Source: Chondrosia reniformis
Taxonomy: Eukaryota > Porifera > Demospongiae > Chondrillida > Chondrillidae
Assembly (NCBI GenBank): GCA_947172415.1
Contig: OX359192.1
Span: 622,501-686,500 of the forward strand
Direction: 5' to 3'
DNA length: 64,000 bases
Under the pieces are notes generated by a model. The model saw nothing but the letters and a program-made list of their open reading frames with translations. It was not told the origin of the DNA and ran no database searches. The number at the start of each line of letters is the position of its first letter. Within the stretch, counting starts at the first letter, position 1. This document shows, one piece after another, positions 22,445-33,900 of the stretch. Position numbers and translations under genes: made by a program.

Positions 22445-22702
22445 AAGTCGGCAATAAAAGAGGATTGTACGTATACACGCATATAGGTGCCAACGTTTTT
22501 TGCCAACACTTCCGTAATTGCAACATACTTGTGACGTTTTGTGACGTAATTATGAAAGGGGTCTATATATATCTATGCCTTTACAAATAAACATCTCAAA
22601 CCGGAAACCGGAAGTAGAAATGTAAACAGTGTAAGCCGTTAATGGATTACATCTACTACTACCGTGACTCATCAAACGCTTGGAAACCGTTTGACACTAA
22701 GA

Positions 22703-23977
22703 ATGGCTTTCAAGGTCTCAAGGGACGAACAGGGCTCACTAAAGGATCTACGTTTACAATCTTTCGTCCTACAAAGTGACACTATTTGGCCAAAGGAGAA
22801 CAAACATATTATGGCACAATACGATGACGACAGTATTATAGTGTACCAGGCTTATTGTCCGGAAATAGCAGATTACGCTGTAAAAAATCAGAGGTAAGAA
22901 ATTTCAACTAAACTGATATTTTTGGCATCTGTTGTATGTAGCGGCTATCTGATAAAGCCCAAAAGAATCTGGTTTACCTGGACACATGTTTGTTGAGACT
23001 TTGTGGTGAAATAGTGTGCGTGCATGGTTTTCCTCTAGCTATCGCACCTCTGACCTAATTAATACATTAGCTTCTTCGAAAGGCACACATTGGTACAATA
23101 TACAATCAGCAAAATAATCATAGAATAAGGATTTCTCGGCATAAAATAGTTTTGAGATAATCCATCTTTTGAACATTTTGAGATTCTAGAGACACAACAC
23201 AATTTGTTTTTGCTTCAGACATTGACCCTATAGGGATCTTTAGATGTTCAGAAGCTCAAAAGAATGATTATATCAAAGATAAAAAATTATGTTAGTTAAA
23301 AATGGAATTAGAAATTAAGTAATAAAGGATCATTGTATATTTGTAGAGTTCATTGTTGTGCTATTGAAAGTATTGGTTCACATTCTAGAGTGACTTAGTT
23401 ATGTTGCTATGGTTACTTCAGGTTTGGAGGAGATAGGTTCTCATTTAACCGAATGTCTTGGATTAAGACCAACTTCCTTTGGATGATGTACCGATCTGGC
23501 TGGGCAAGTAAAAAGGGACAGGAGAGGGTATTGGCTGTGTGGATAAAGATGGAAGGGTTTAAGGAGATACTTAGCAATGCCTTGACAGGTCACGATGAAG
23601 AGAAGCTGAATCTCCCACAAAGAACTAAAGTTCGCTTGCAATGGGACCCGGACCACGACCCCCAAGGGGCCAGCCAGCCCCGCAGAGCTATACAACTTGG
23701 CCTCAGAGATGAAGTGAGTGTGCATGGATAACAATTTCTGGTAAATTTTAATATAAATGTTTGATCTTTCACATTTCATATCTATGCACTATAAATGAAG
23801 GTTCTTCAAAAGTATGCAAATGAATGGATAGTGCAAGTCAAGGATATAACTGACTTTGTGCAGGAGCAGTTTACTCATGTCAAGAACAATTCACTAGAGA
23901 ACCTTATTGTACCAGAGGAAAGAGTTTTCCCTGTAACTGACTGTGATGTTGCAAAGCAACTTAATTTGATAGAATAG
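22703..23977 (+). CDS. DUF4291 family protein
   Basis: Three exons: 22703-22893, 23422-23713 and 23801-23977, joining in phase to 219 aa. The core signature of the family is present: YDDDSIIVYQAY, then RMSWIKTNFLWMMYRSGWAS, KGQERVLAVWI and a C-terminal QLGLRDEVLQKYA. DUF4291 proteins are common in bacteria and fungi, with scattered eukaryotic members. Their activity is not known to me and none is claimed here. The ATG chosen (MAFKVSRDEQ) is the first in frame. The start lies 136 bp from the right end of the ISL2EU element, so its promoter was probably disturbed by that insertion. Confidence 0.85.
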
Positions 23978-24401
23978 CAATATAATATTTTGTGTAATAA
24001 TTGCAATAACAAATAAAATGGAGTATATAGGAAGGTAAGGGCTATATACACGAGGAAAAGAAATGGCTATACCTTACCCCAAGCGATTTTCAAAAATCTG
24101 TCCAGAAACTTTAAAAATGCATGAGAAGAGAAGAGAAACTGCACGAGTCCATCTAACTACTAAGCAGCTCTACACGTAAATTTATTGTAGCTACTTTGTA
24201 ATATATATGATTAGCCTTATCACATGATCACTCTCCAGATGTGTGCTATACATAGTCACTCTTACCACTTCATCCATTATTAATAACTATACATAATCAA
24301 GGGTCTGATTTATAATTATAGCCTGTAGGAATATAAAGTGATGCCTCTATTATACATAAAAGGCTGTAAGTGTATGAGTACATGTGTATTCTACTTTAGG
24401 G

Positions 24402-24545
24402 ATCTTTTTATGCAGTGGAGATGAAAGAGAGGAAAAGAAGAAACTCCTGTATCTTCGTCCAAAACTCTCTCCAGGTTTAGTTCCCTTATTGGCTTTTTTA
24501 CAGAATAGGCACAGCATGTAGGAAAATGGTGTATTAGATTTTTCA
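24402..24545 (-). repeat. Dispersed repeat family R1, copy c
   Basis: The longest R1 copy. Reverse-complemented, it reads GAAAAATCTAATACACCATT...CTGTAAAAAAGCCAATAAGG, then the AACTAAACCTGGAGAGAGTT core and the pyrimidine-rich tail. Intergenic. Confidence 0.8.
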
Positions 24546-25867
24546 CAGACATATATATACAGCTGTATACAAAAAAGAAGAGCTATATACAATATTATAC
24601 TGAATTTGTGTGTAATGAATTGTATAAAAAGAGTGGGTTATGGACATAGTGGACAGCACTGCACGGTGGATATTGATGCTTGTCATTTTTATAAATTCTC
24701 TCTCTATACTCTTGCACCATGGCCAACTTGTTATTGCATATAATATATACACCGTATATGATGGTGCATATTTTGTGCTAACTGCGCATGCTGCATGCAC
24801 CTAAAAACCACAAATTTCCACTTGTATGCTCACATATGCATATCAGGCCAGGTACCGATCCTACTAACACCAAACACCATGCATAGCACTACTTATATAG
24901 ACATAGCCATCTGATGATATATATATATATATATATATTGTAACTTGTACTGTATATATATATACTGTTACAATATATAGTATCGAATGTAATTATAATG
25001 CACACTATATATATATATACACACATTATAATTATATAAGACTTAGTGATTAAAATATTAATGCTTATAAGTCTGTGTACTACATATATCATCAGCATCA
25101 TTTGAATTTAGATTTTACCCCACCCACTCATGTCTCTTGCATGATTGATGCTTTTAGTGAGAATATACATTGCTAATATAACCATCTACATGAATGCACA
25201 TGAATCTCTAATGCATGCATGAATCTCATGAATCTCTAATACACATGATCCATATGCACATCTCAGATCAAATTTGCTACTTGCATGATCGATCTTCTAT
25301 TATACGTACAGTGCAAGTTACAATATACCATAGTAATCTTATCTAATCTATACCAAAACAACACATTGGAATTACTAACCTCTCCACCATGCACACTAGA
25401 CAACATAATAGTATCCTAAACCCTGAGACTGAGGCCCTCATATAACATTCCAGACTTAAAATTTCATCTCAGTTTTCTTTTTAGCCCAAACCATCTCTAC
25501 TAATTATATAAATGGATGTATATAATATATATTTTGTCAGAAGCATGTATTAATGCTAGTATTGCCCTCAAAGTCACTAAAATGTGGAAAAAAACGTATG
25601 TCTCCTGGCTAGTGACCCCCATAGCTCCCTTCACTGTTAACATTGCCCTTTCATCCTCTTTCAGTTTTGTTGTCCTTAATATTCTTCTCTTCACTTCTCT
25701 TTATCTTTTTCTTTGTGATTTTTCTTTTTTTCTTTTGTGTACTTTGTTTATATATATTTTGTTTGCTGCATGACTATAACACTCATTCATGCACCTTCAT
25801 CCACATTACTTTGATTTACCTTTCACTCCATGCAGAACTATTGCTTAGCTAACATTTTACTCTCTTG

Positions 25868-25965
25868 TATGCTGGCCGGGTAGTTGGCCCAGGTGCAGCC
25901 CTGTGCCCCTTAACCATATCTGGTTGACATTTTTTATATGCCTTGGGCACATATAAATAATAATA
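25868..25965. repeat. Dispersed repeat family R3, partial copy
   Basis: Shares CCCAGGTGCAGCCC.GTGCCC, a CCTTGGGCACA block and a following AATAATAATAT tail with 43225-43310. Confidence 0.65.
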
Positions 25966-26374
25966 TATCAGTGGAAGCATGCAGAGTCCATGCAATGGTT
26001 TTATTATGTGCATGGGCGGCAGTGACACAACTACGTTTTACAGCTCTAGCGATATCAACCGATTCTGCCAGTGTCTCCATGGAGGTATTTATATCCTGTA
26101 TATTCTCAGTGGCATGCAATATAATTACAATAATTTGCCTATATGCAGATCTGCCATGATAATAACAATATATACGCAAAAGCTCATGGGTCAATGCATG
26201 TGAAACAGGCCTGATGATCTATGCAGAGCCAGGCACGTTTATGAAATCAATGAATCAACTTAATTTACCTATAAATTTAGATGTGCTGCAGTGCAGCATT
26301 CATTTCTATATCTCGCTACTGAAAGTTCACGGCTCGCTTGCTATATCCTGACTCGTATCTGTTCAACTGTTCAA

Positions 26375-26683
26375 ATGGATAACGATTATTTCGAGACTTT
26401 GAGCCTTAGTCCACGAGGCCGTGGTAGAGGCGGCCAAACTCCACGAGGCCGAGGCAGAGGCGGCACTTTGAGCCAAAGTCCACGAGGCCGAGGCGGCATT
26501 TTGAGCCAAAGTCCACGAGGCAGAGGCGGCACTTTGAGCCAAAGTCCACGAGGCAGAGGCGGCATTTTGAGCCAAAGTCCACGAGGCAGAGGCGGCACTT
26601 TGAGCCAAAGTCCACGAGGCCGAGGCAGAGGCGGCACTTTGGGCCAAAATCCACGAGGCCGAGGCAGAGGTGATATTTTCTGA
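26375..26683 (+). CDS. Small RG-repeat protein
   Basis: 102 aa. After MDNDYFETLSL the protein is built of about seven 11-residue units (SPRGRGGTLSQ / SPRGRGGILSQ), some with an extra RG step, ending RGRGDIF. The DNA is a 33-bp minisatellite whose reading frame stays open. RG/RGG repeats usually bind RNA and are arginine-methylated, which is inferred here. Antisense ORFs over the same bases are shadows. It is convergent with the PARP gene. It could be an untranslated minisatellite, but the clean frame with start and stop argues for coding. Confidence 0.5.
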   Translation: MDNDYFETLSLSPRGRGRGGQTPRGRGRGGTLSQSPRGRGGILSQSPRGRGGTLSQSPRGRGGILSQSPRGRGGTLSQSPRGRGRGGTLGQNPRGRGRGDIF

Positions 26684-27154
26684 ACTGAAGCTGAAAACTG
26701 TCTACAACATATCTAGCTTTGAAGTTATTGCTTTGAAACACTTATATTGTAGTTGATCTACCTTACTTAAAGAACTACATAGGACTACATATAGGACTAC
26801 ATATAATTTGCTTTTCTCTTAATTTTAAATGTTGTAGCAGTTTTTCAAACAATTATTATTAAGAATTGGTTCATTAAAACTGCATGTATATATAAATATA
26901 GCCCTATAGCTGCAAGGGCAAGCATGTATACATGTTATACAGTGTAAGCTAATACAATATAGGCATAAATCCATGGGTCTATGTATAATTTAGTCAGGCT
27001 GCCCAGGAATTAAATTAATTAGTTTACAAGGGGTGGCAATTATTGTAACATGAATTGTAATGACAATTAACATCTTTACAGTACAGGACACTGCACATTA
27101 AGTGATTAAAAAATCAATTCATAAACTACTTATTAAGTTTCTCATGTGCACAAT
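26684..27154. other. Intergenic between convergent genes
   Basis: AT-rich 3' flanks of the RG-repeat ORF and the PARP gene. No feature is seen. Confidence 0.6.
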
Positions 27155-29727
27155 TTAGTGATTCTTGTACACACTTTGCTTGTGTGATTTGGCCATTTTG
27201 ACTTTCTGACTCATTGACAGACTTGACCAACTTTGATTGGGGGCAGCCCTATGACCAGATGTCTGCATTGATTGAATAGGTGGAGGAAGAGCTGAAGATT
27301 GGTGCTGTCCAGCAGGTGGTGGGGCATTCCCACTAGTTGGAAGGGGAAACCCGCTTGAGGGAGGATGATAACCACTAGAAATAGGGGGATACCCACTTGT
27401 TGGGGGAGGCTGATAAGGGGAATACCCACTTGGTGGAGGCTGGTAAGTGGAATACCCACTTGGTGGAGGCTGATAAGGGGAATACCCACTTGGTGGAGGC
27501 TGATAAGGGGAATACCCACTTGGTGGAGGCTGGTAAGGGGAATACCCACTTGGTGGAGGCTGGTAAGTGGAATACCCACCAATTTGCTGTTGATGTCCAG
27601 TAGCAAGTGCTTGCTGTGTGGATGGACCACATGGATGTAGAGCTATGGGATGCCTGCTTACCCTTTGATGTCCAGTAGCTCTGTGCTGGTGATAACAGTA
27701 TTCAACAATGTATTCTGGCAGTGCTCTATAAGGATTGTAGATGACATGTTCCCTCTGTCCGGTTATATTACCCTACAGATGTAATAAATTGAGTAAAGTA
27801 CACAAAGATTTCCCATCAAACTAGGTATATATGACTAAATTGTAGTGTGTTTGTAAGCCTGTATAACAAGAAGAAAAGAGTGTTATCAAATTAAGATAAG
27901 AAATATTTCCTTACTCAAAGCCTAAGATTCATTTTTAGACAACTTGTTTATCTACAGCATTAGCTTTATAGTTTTCATGTGTGATTTAGAAAGATGTACG
28001 TACGTACAAAGTACAGTACTTACCATTACAGAGTCAAAACTCTTCTTTTCTCCTGGTCGAGGGTTAAATTTTAGCGGTTCCCTTATCAAAGAAGAATCAG
28101 ACTGACCTTGATGATATTCCTGAGCAAATACCACAGTTCATCAAATAGATGAAAAAAAAAACAATCATACACCTAATTGATCTTGAGATCTGTCTATATG
28201 TACGTGTAGACAACTATCAATTTGATCAATTTGACCCATAGGTCTTCATAAGCAATGACTTTCAGAGGCTGAAATGTTCAAATTGATACATATTGTGTTG
28301 CTGAGGCTTAGTTAAATCTCTAGCATGTAAGGTATAGCAGACCAAAAGTTTGTTAACTTTATTTATGCTATGACAAAGTTTATATAGGACACTCCATATA
28401 CGTAGAAGTTTAATAGTACATGCATGCACTCACGCGCAAACAAACAAACATACCTTTATATCACCTAGCAAAACTCGACACACAAGAATTGAAAAGACAG
28501 AATTCTTAGACACTCCATAGCTGTGACACTTTAATGGGTCATCGCTGCAGAGTATAACAAGTAGAATACTAAATATACACCATTTATTGGGAATCAAATG
28601 GTCAGTAGATTGCGATATATCCAAATTATAGGTATAAGTAAAACATTGGGGTTAAATGATTGTAAGTGAACCTTACCAGTATTCAGAATTACTGAGGTGT
28701 CAAATTAATACATGTCAAAAGATTACAGATGGGGATAAAACTCACAATCTTGCATTCTTTAGACAAACGCATTCACTCACCTAAAGTAGGTTCCTCTGCC
28801 AAAGTTGCCCGTTCTGGAGAGCCTTGGGTCAAGACCTTCCTCACAGATGTCTTGTAGGCTGGCTCTCGTGCTGTGAAACAGCCAGGCTTCATTCAATTTG
28901 TATCCTTCTGAGGCATCATTCAGAAGCAACTGTTTCTCTGACTTGTAACGCTTCCAAAGATGGTCGTTTTGAATGCGGTACACTTTTCTGACTTCATAAC
29001 CTGTCCCAAATCTTTGTGTCACTTTGGAAAACTCTGTAGATGAACTGTTTACAGACAGCACATGATATCTTGAGGTACATCTGTTAGTGCATTGCACACA
29101 TGTGGTCCAGTAAAGGGGAAAACCACTGTAATTATACTGTTCACCCTGTTCTCGGATACCAATTCTGGGATATGATTGAAGCATCTCCAAAGGCGAAGGC
29201 TCATGGTAGTAACTCATACTAGTATCTGTTAGATGACCATCTGCCACACCTCCTGAGTACCTCCCTTCACAGCTACCTTTAACACTGCTCTCTGATAGCA
29301 CCGTATCAATGTGCTGTGGTGAACGTCTTCCCTGCAAAGAAGAGTGTCCACTAACCCTGGTCTTCCCTTTGTTTCTCTGTAGGGAATGTTGTGTCTCTTT
29401 GGCTCCGGCTGAATAGCTGGTTATGGCCGCATCCATAGAATCTGCCGGTGATTTAATGACCTCACATGTAATTATAACCTCATCTTTACCTGCGTGGACA
29501 CTTCTTTGACTGTGTCTCAGTCTTTTGGGAACAGGAGAGCTTTCCAAATCAATAAAATTTGATGAACCAGTTGAATGATTGGAATAAGAACAAGACCTGG
29601 AAGGTTTGACTTTGTCCTTAGTATGTTGCTGTGGAGACGCTAGTAAATTGATATACTTGCTACTTCCACTTGAAGATTTCCTACGTGGGACTGATGATAT
29701 ATCAATGACCTCTCTAGACAAATCCAT
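27155..29727 (-). CDS. PARP-domain ADP-ribosyltransferase with Pro/Tyr repeat tail
   Basis: Four exons (minus): 29727-28781, 28544-28454, 28119-28024 and 27772-27155, joining in phase to 583 aa. Residues 1-200 are Ser-rich and basic, with nuclear-signal-like KRLRHSQR. The catalytic domain follows: WLFHSTRASLQDICEEGLDP, NFGRGTYF, then VLLGDIK and REHVIYNPYRALPEYIVEY. The H of FHST, the Y of GTYF and the E of REHVIY fit the H-Y-E triad. The domain resembles tankyrase/TIPARP-type PARPs; the closest human member is unclear. The C-terminal ~150 residues carry about six YQPPPSGYSP decapeptides encoded by a 30-bp minisatellite. A role in nuclear ADP-ribosylation is inferred. Confidence 0.88.
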
Positions 29728-30924
29728 GCTTAAATATGAACTGACAAACACACTCAAAAGCTATTTTGTAGTACCAGCTGCATACAACGAAAAAGAATAA
29801 AGTTTTCCATTAAATATGCATAAAGACTTAGTTTTCATGAAAAAAGGTATACACATCACTACAACTGCACATTCATACTCCCGTGGCATCAAAAATATGT
29901 ACGCGTACGTCTGTCAGAATGTTAATATACTACTAAGTACAACCCAATACATGAAAAACAAGTAGTTTGCCTAGAACATATTAAATACATATGCGCGGGC
30001 CTTGTTCCATTTCTTGTCATGACCAGTAGGTCACATATTGGTAAGAGGGTTCTGGTGTGATAGCGGAACTGGGTTGGACAAGGAGGGTACGGTCAAATCA
30101 AAACGAGTTGACCGTACTTTGTGTACAATGAAATCTAGATTTATACATTCTATATATTCGTTGGAGAGAAAACGTTTTATAGTATGAAGTCTACGTGGAT
30201 AACAATCTTCAACATTCTGACTTACTTTTCATGAGAATTCACCTGGGATAAAGGCAAAATGGTGTACTAACTATCCTTTGTCATCTACTAACTTACGTCA
30301 CAGTCTACACTGACTATGCCAGAAATTTAAACCATTAATGGTCACCGCCATTAGATAGATTACGTAATCATTGGTGGCACATATCGATTATCGTTGTATA
30401 TCTCATTAATTTTGAAAAGAATCAGGCAAGGGGTGTATGTATGCTTTCCCCATGGTTAGTTTTAGGGGGTGACCACTATGGACAGATTGAAGAATGAAGA
30501 AATTAGAGAAAGATTACAGCAGGAAGAAGTGCTTGAAAAGGTGAAGAGAAGGCTAACTATAATAAATGTTGTGGTATATTGATGAGACCTCTTTGGAATT
30601 AATTGATTGATTGATCTATAGTGTGATAGGATGAGACTTACAGTTATTCATGTAACCCGTGTTTTCGCTTCCTAAGTTAAGTTAAAATCTATTTACCTTT
30701 TACTTTATTTTCATAATAGAGGATACTATATTTAGTAACACCGTTACTATAAATAGTTACACTTCGACTGCGCTAAAAATAGTAACAGCACTTTCGTTAA
30801 ATTTCGTGAGTATTTATTCAAGTAGGCTTTTTGAGGGTGAATAATTTATCGTTGCTTCCGAGCTTTGCTTCAAATAAGCAAAAAAAGACTTGTCTTCTGT
30901 CAAAAGTAGCCTTTCCCGATCGAA
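29728..30924. other. Intergenic between PARP and RIT-like gene, with a LINE-like scrap
   Basis: Divergent upstream region of 1.2 kb. At 30478-30583 a short frame (MDRLKNEEIRERLQQEE then KVKRRL) resembles the C-terminal tail of non-LTR retrotransposon reverse transcriptases and stops soon after. It is probably a LINE relic. Small palindromes (AGTAAC..GTTACT) occur near 30737-30800. Confidence 0.45.
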
Positions 30925-33900
30925 ATGCCTGGAGGAAACCACGCTCCCGAGATTCACCATCCGCCTCAAGCTCGCTTCCAGAATGGTAATAGGGTTTATA
31001 AAGTTGTCCTTCTGGGGGAAGGTGGTGTCGGAAAATCTGGTAAGTTCCATTTCTTACATGGAATCAGATATCGTGTTAGAATTGACAACTTTAGCCTTTA
31101 GCGACGAATATGCCCGCACCCGTCTGAGTAGTTGCGAGGGCGCGCAATCAAGGGAACTTCCACTAAATTCAAACCAGGCCGAGCGCCCGTTATCTCAGGG
31201 AACCTTGCGAGGCCCAAAGGCACCATGTTCTCTTAACATGTGCCATTTCTGGTTGGCCTTGACTAGTAACAGGGTTTACTGAAAGTATTAAGGAGTACAT
31301 AGATCTCAAAAGCGTGTACAATGGCTGTTACCACTTGATAGAGTTGATCCTCTTGTAGTTGCTGTAAGACGTACGTATGTAGGTTTGAATGTGAGTAAGT
31401 CTGAGAGTGTTTGTGTGTGGAAGAGAGTGAAATTCATTATTATACTTCACCATAATGACTTGGAAGGCTATAGCATACATATGGACTTACGTATGTAGGT
31501 GTATATCATTGTATTTCTACATTTGCTATTTGTCTGTAGTTGTTGTTAGTTGGTTAATTTGATGACTGTCAGACATCAGACACGTCCTTTTCAAAGTAAT
31601 GTTTGTAGTATGTGTATAGTTATTTTTGTTATGTAATGAAACCATTTCGATCTGCATTTCTGGTCATGGGTACGTTAGTACAGCAGAAATGATTTTAACT
31701 CACTTCTTACTGTTCTTTCCCAGCTCCAACTTAATTATCTGCTGTAGCTAAATTACCCATAAATTTATCTCAATGTCACCATTCAATATTTCTAAATTCT
31801 AAATACAGACAATAATAGAATTACCCACTTTTTATTTAAAATGTATAAACTTAGACAATCCCTCTTCTTCACCATTTAATTATATATAACCTCCCTCCAC
31901 CCACTTTTGTGACTATAAGCCAATTTGGCTGGTCAGTTTACTGACTGTCACACTAATAATAATTGTTTTTATTTATCAGTACACTTACACTTTTTGTTTT
32001 ATTTTCATAGTTATTTTGTAGTGTGTACTTACATAATTCTGGTATCGGATGCATACTGTATGTATGATATTATGTGACTGTTGCGTGAATGGCCATTATT
32101 ATTGAAATTCAAGTCGCCAGATATATTTGAGCTAACTGAACAATGTGTTAGGTGTGACAGTCATGTTATATGTTTACTATTATTATATGTTTATTATTAC
32201 CATATATATAAGGGAAGTAGGTTTATCTGGTATTGTCATCAGCTTGAATGAGAGTCGCATGTCTGTGTTACATTACTTGTGATGGCTGGTTGGACTAGTG
32301 GCGATGACAGATGTTTGTTTTGATGAGCATAGACACACAGAAAAGTCAGTTACTGGTAATGGGAGAGGGGCAAATCTACTGTTTCAGAGCACCAAATGTG
32401 ACATTACATGTTGATTCCTTGGTAATGTATTTAGTTTACTGGTTTGTGATGCCAGATATTTATCAGTTTCAATATGGATTTCTGCCTGCTTTCACTAGAA
32501 TGATGTAATGTGTATTCGATTGACGGATTATGTAATGTACACTCCCAAACTATTGAAGTGAAATGTTGTGGAGTTAGTGGATTCTGTATTGCTAAGCAAG
32601 ACATCATTTCCCATTGCTTAAATTGACAATGGACATCATCACTAAAGCCATATTCTCTATTCCATTGTTAGTTAATAATGTCATAATGTGAGGTCTGCTT
32701 GTCTATCAGCACATCTTCCTCTGAAAGTATATAGCAAATATAAAAGTGTAAAAATGTTTTTCCTCATGTGTTTTGGCAAGTCAGTGTTATGGTAGTCTTT
32801 GGACCTGCACTTGCTTGCAACTGTTTATAAAGAGACACAGTACTAATTAGTCATTGAGAATGAGAGGGACGAAGTGAGTAGATATAAGGTAGTTTGTTGT
32901 ACACATTGAGATTAATTAGTACTTGTCCTCAGTAAATACTATTACATGTATTTACATGACCGTATGTATGTATGCAAATATATTGTACCCAGTCCTTGTT
33001 GGCCCAATGAAGTTAATGTAGTTCATTAACCTGAAATAGTAGTGATGACCGGATGGCATTGTTGCCATGGCAATAGAGCAGTTGTACAAATATGTTACAT
33101 TCTGTATGTGTAGAAACACTAATGCAAAGCTCAACGTTGGAGACAGGTCCTTATCTGTTGTCTCTGCTAATGCAAAGCTCAATGTTAGAGACAGGTCCTT
33201 ATCTGTTGTCTCTGCTAATGCTATTTATGTGACAGTTAGTTTGTTTGCTTTGAACTGTTTATGTGTGCACATAAGTCAACACATGCTAACTGAAGAATGC
33301 TAGTGCAGTAATGTTGGCTGTAAGATGCACAATATAAATACTTAATGGTGTTAACAATGTGTATATGTACTGTACATAGTGCAAATGGAATACTTTTATG
33401 GATCAGGTCATTTTCAATGGACAGCTACTGACATCATCATCGTGTCTTTGTGGTTCATATGCCCTGTCATAAAGATTTTTGGGAGTATGTATACTTCTTA
33501 ATGTGCTCCCAAAGTTCTAAATTAAGCCTCATAAAATTTAGCACTATGTTTTGTTTTTAGCGCGAGGGAGACTCTGATTCCCATAAGTGAACTTTGGTTC
33601 CCATTAAGTGAACTTTGGTTCTAACCCATTAGCTCATTGTGCTCCTCAGGAGACATGAGTGGGTGGGGTAAATCCAGAGTCAAATGACGAGGATGTGTTG
33701 GTGTGGTTAGTATCATTTCTTGTTCTCCTCCCTCCCCCAGCCCTCACTCTCCAGTTTGTCAGTCACATATTTCATGAGGACCACGACCCAACCATTGAGG
33801 ACGCATACCAGAAGCAGGTAGTTATTGACGGCCACGCTTGTATACTGGATGTCCTGGATACAGCCGGACAGGTAAGGCACTGGAGTACATAGAGTGTTGG

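Larger units (their letters stand above)
18911..22567. mobile_element. ISL2EU-type DNA transposon, apparently intact
   Basis: Terminal inverted repeats of 29 bp at 18911-18939 and 22539-22567 differ at one position (GACCC[C/T]TTTCATAATTACG...). The outermost TATA contains a probable 2-bp TA target duplication. Inside are two long intronless, convergent ORFs separated by about 80 bp: a THAP-DDE transposase (+) and a SAP-SWIM-YqaJ protein (-). This two-gene layout is the hallmark of the ISL2EU group related to PIF/Harbinger. Both frames are open with key residues present, so the copy may be autonomous. Confidence 0.9.
23978..26374. other. Intergenic region, AT-rich, with repeats
   Basis: No gene is recognised. 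It holds a partial R2-like stretch near 24213-24290, an R1 copy at 24402-24545, TA-rich runs around 24915-25015, several ATGCATGAATCTC repeats near 25190-25240, a CT-rich stretch near 25650-25740 and an R3 fragment at 25868-25965. Short ORFs lack domains. Confidence 0.6.

Noticed and set aside
24889..25101. AT-rich ORF near 25 kb
   Set aside because: Built from TATATA repeats with no domain. Composition explains it.
26363..26741. Antisense ORFs over the RG-repeat region
   Set aside because: Shadow frames of a 33-bp repeat. The plus-strand frame has the sensible start and a recognisable RG composition.
27365..27640. Plus-strand ORFs rich in GIPTWWRL units
   Set aside because: Antisense of the Pro/Tyr repeat tail of the PARP gene, whose exon and phase structure is consistent.
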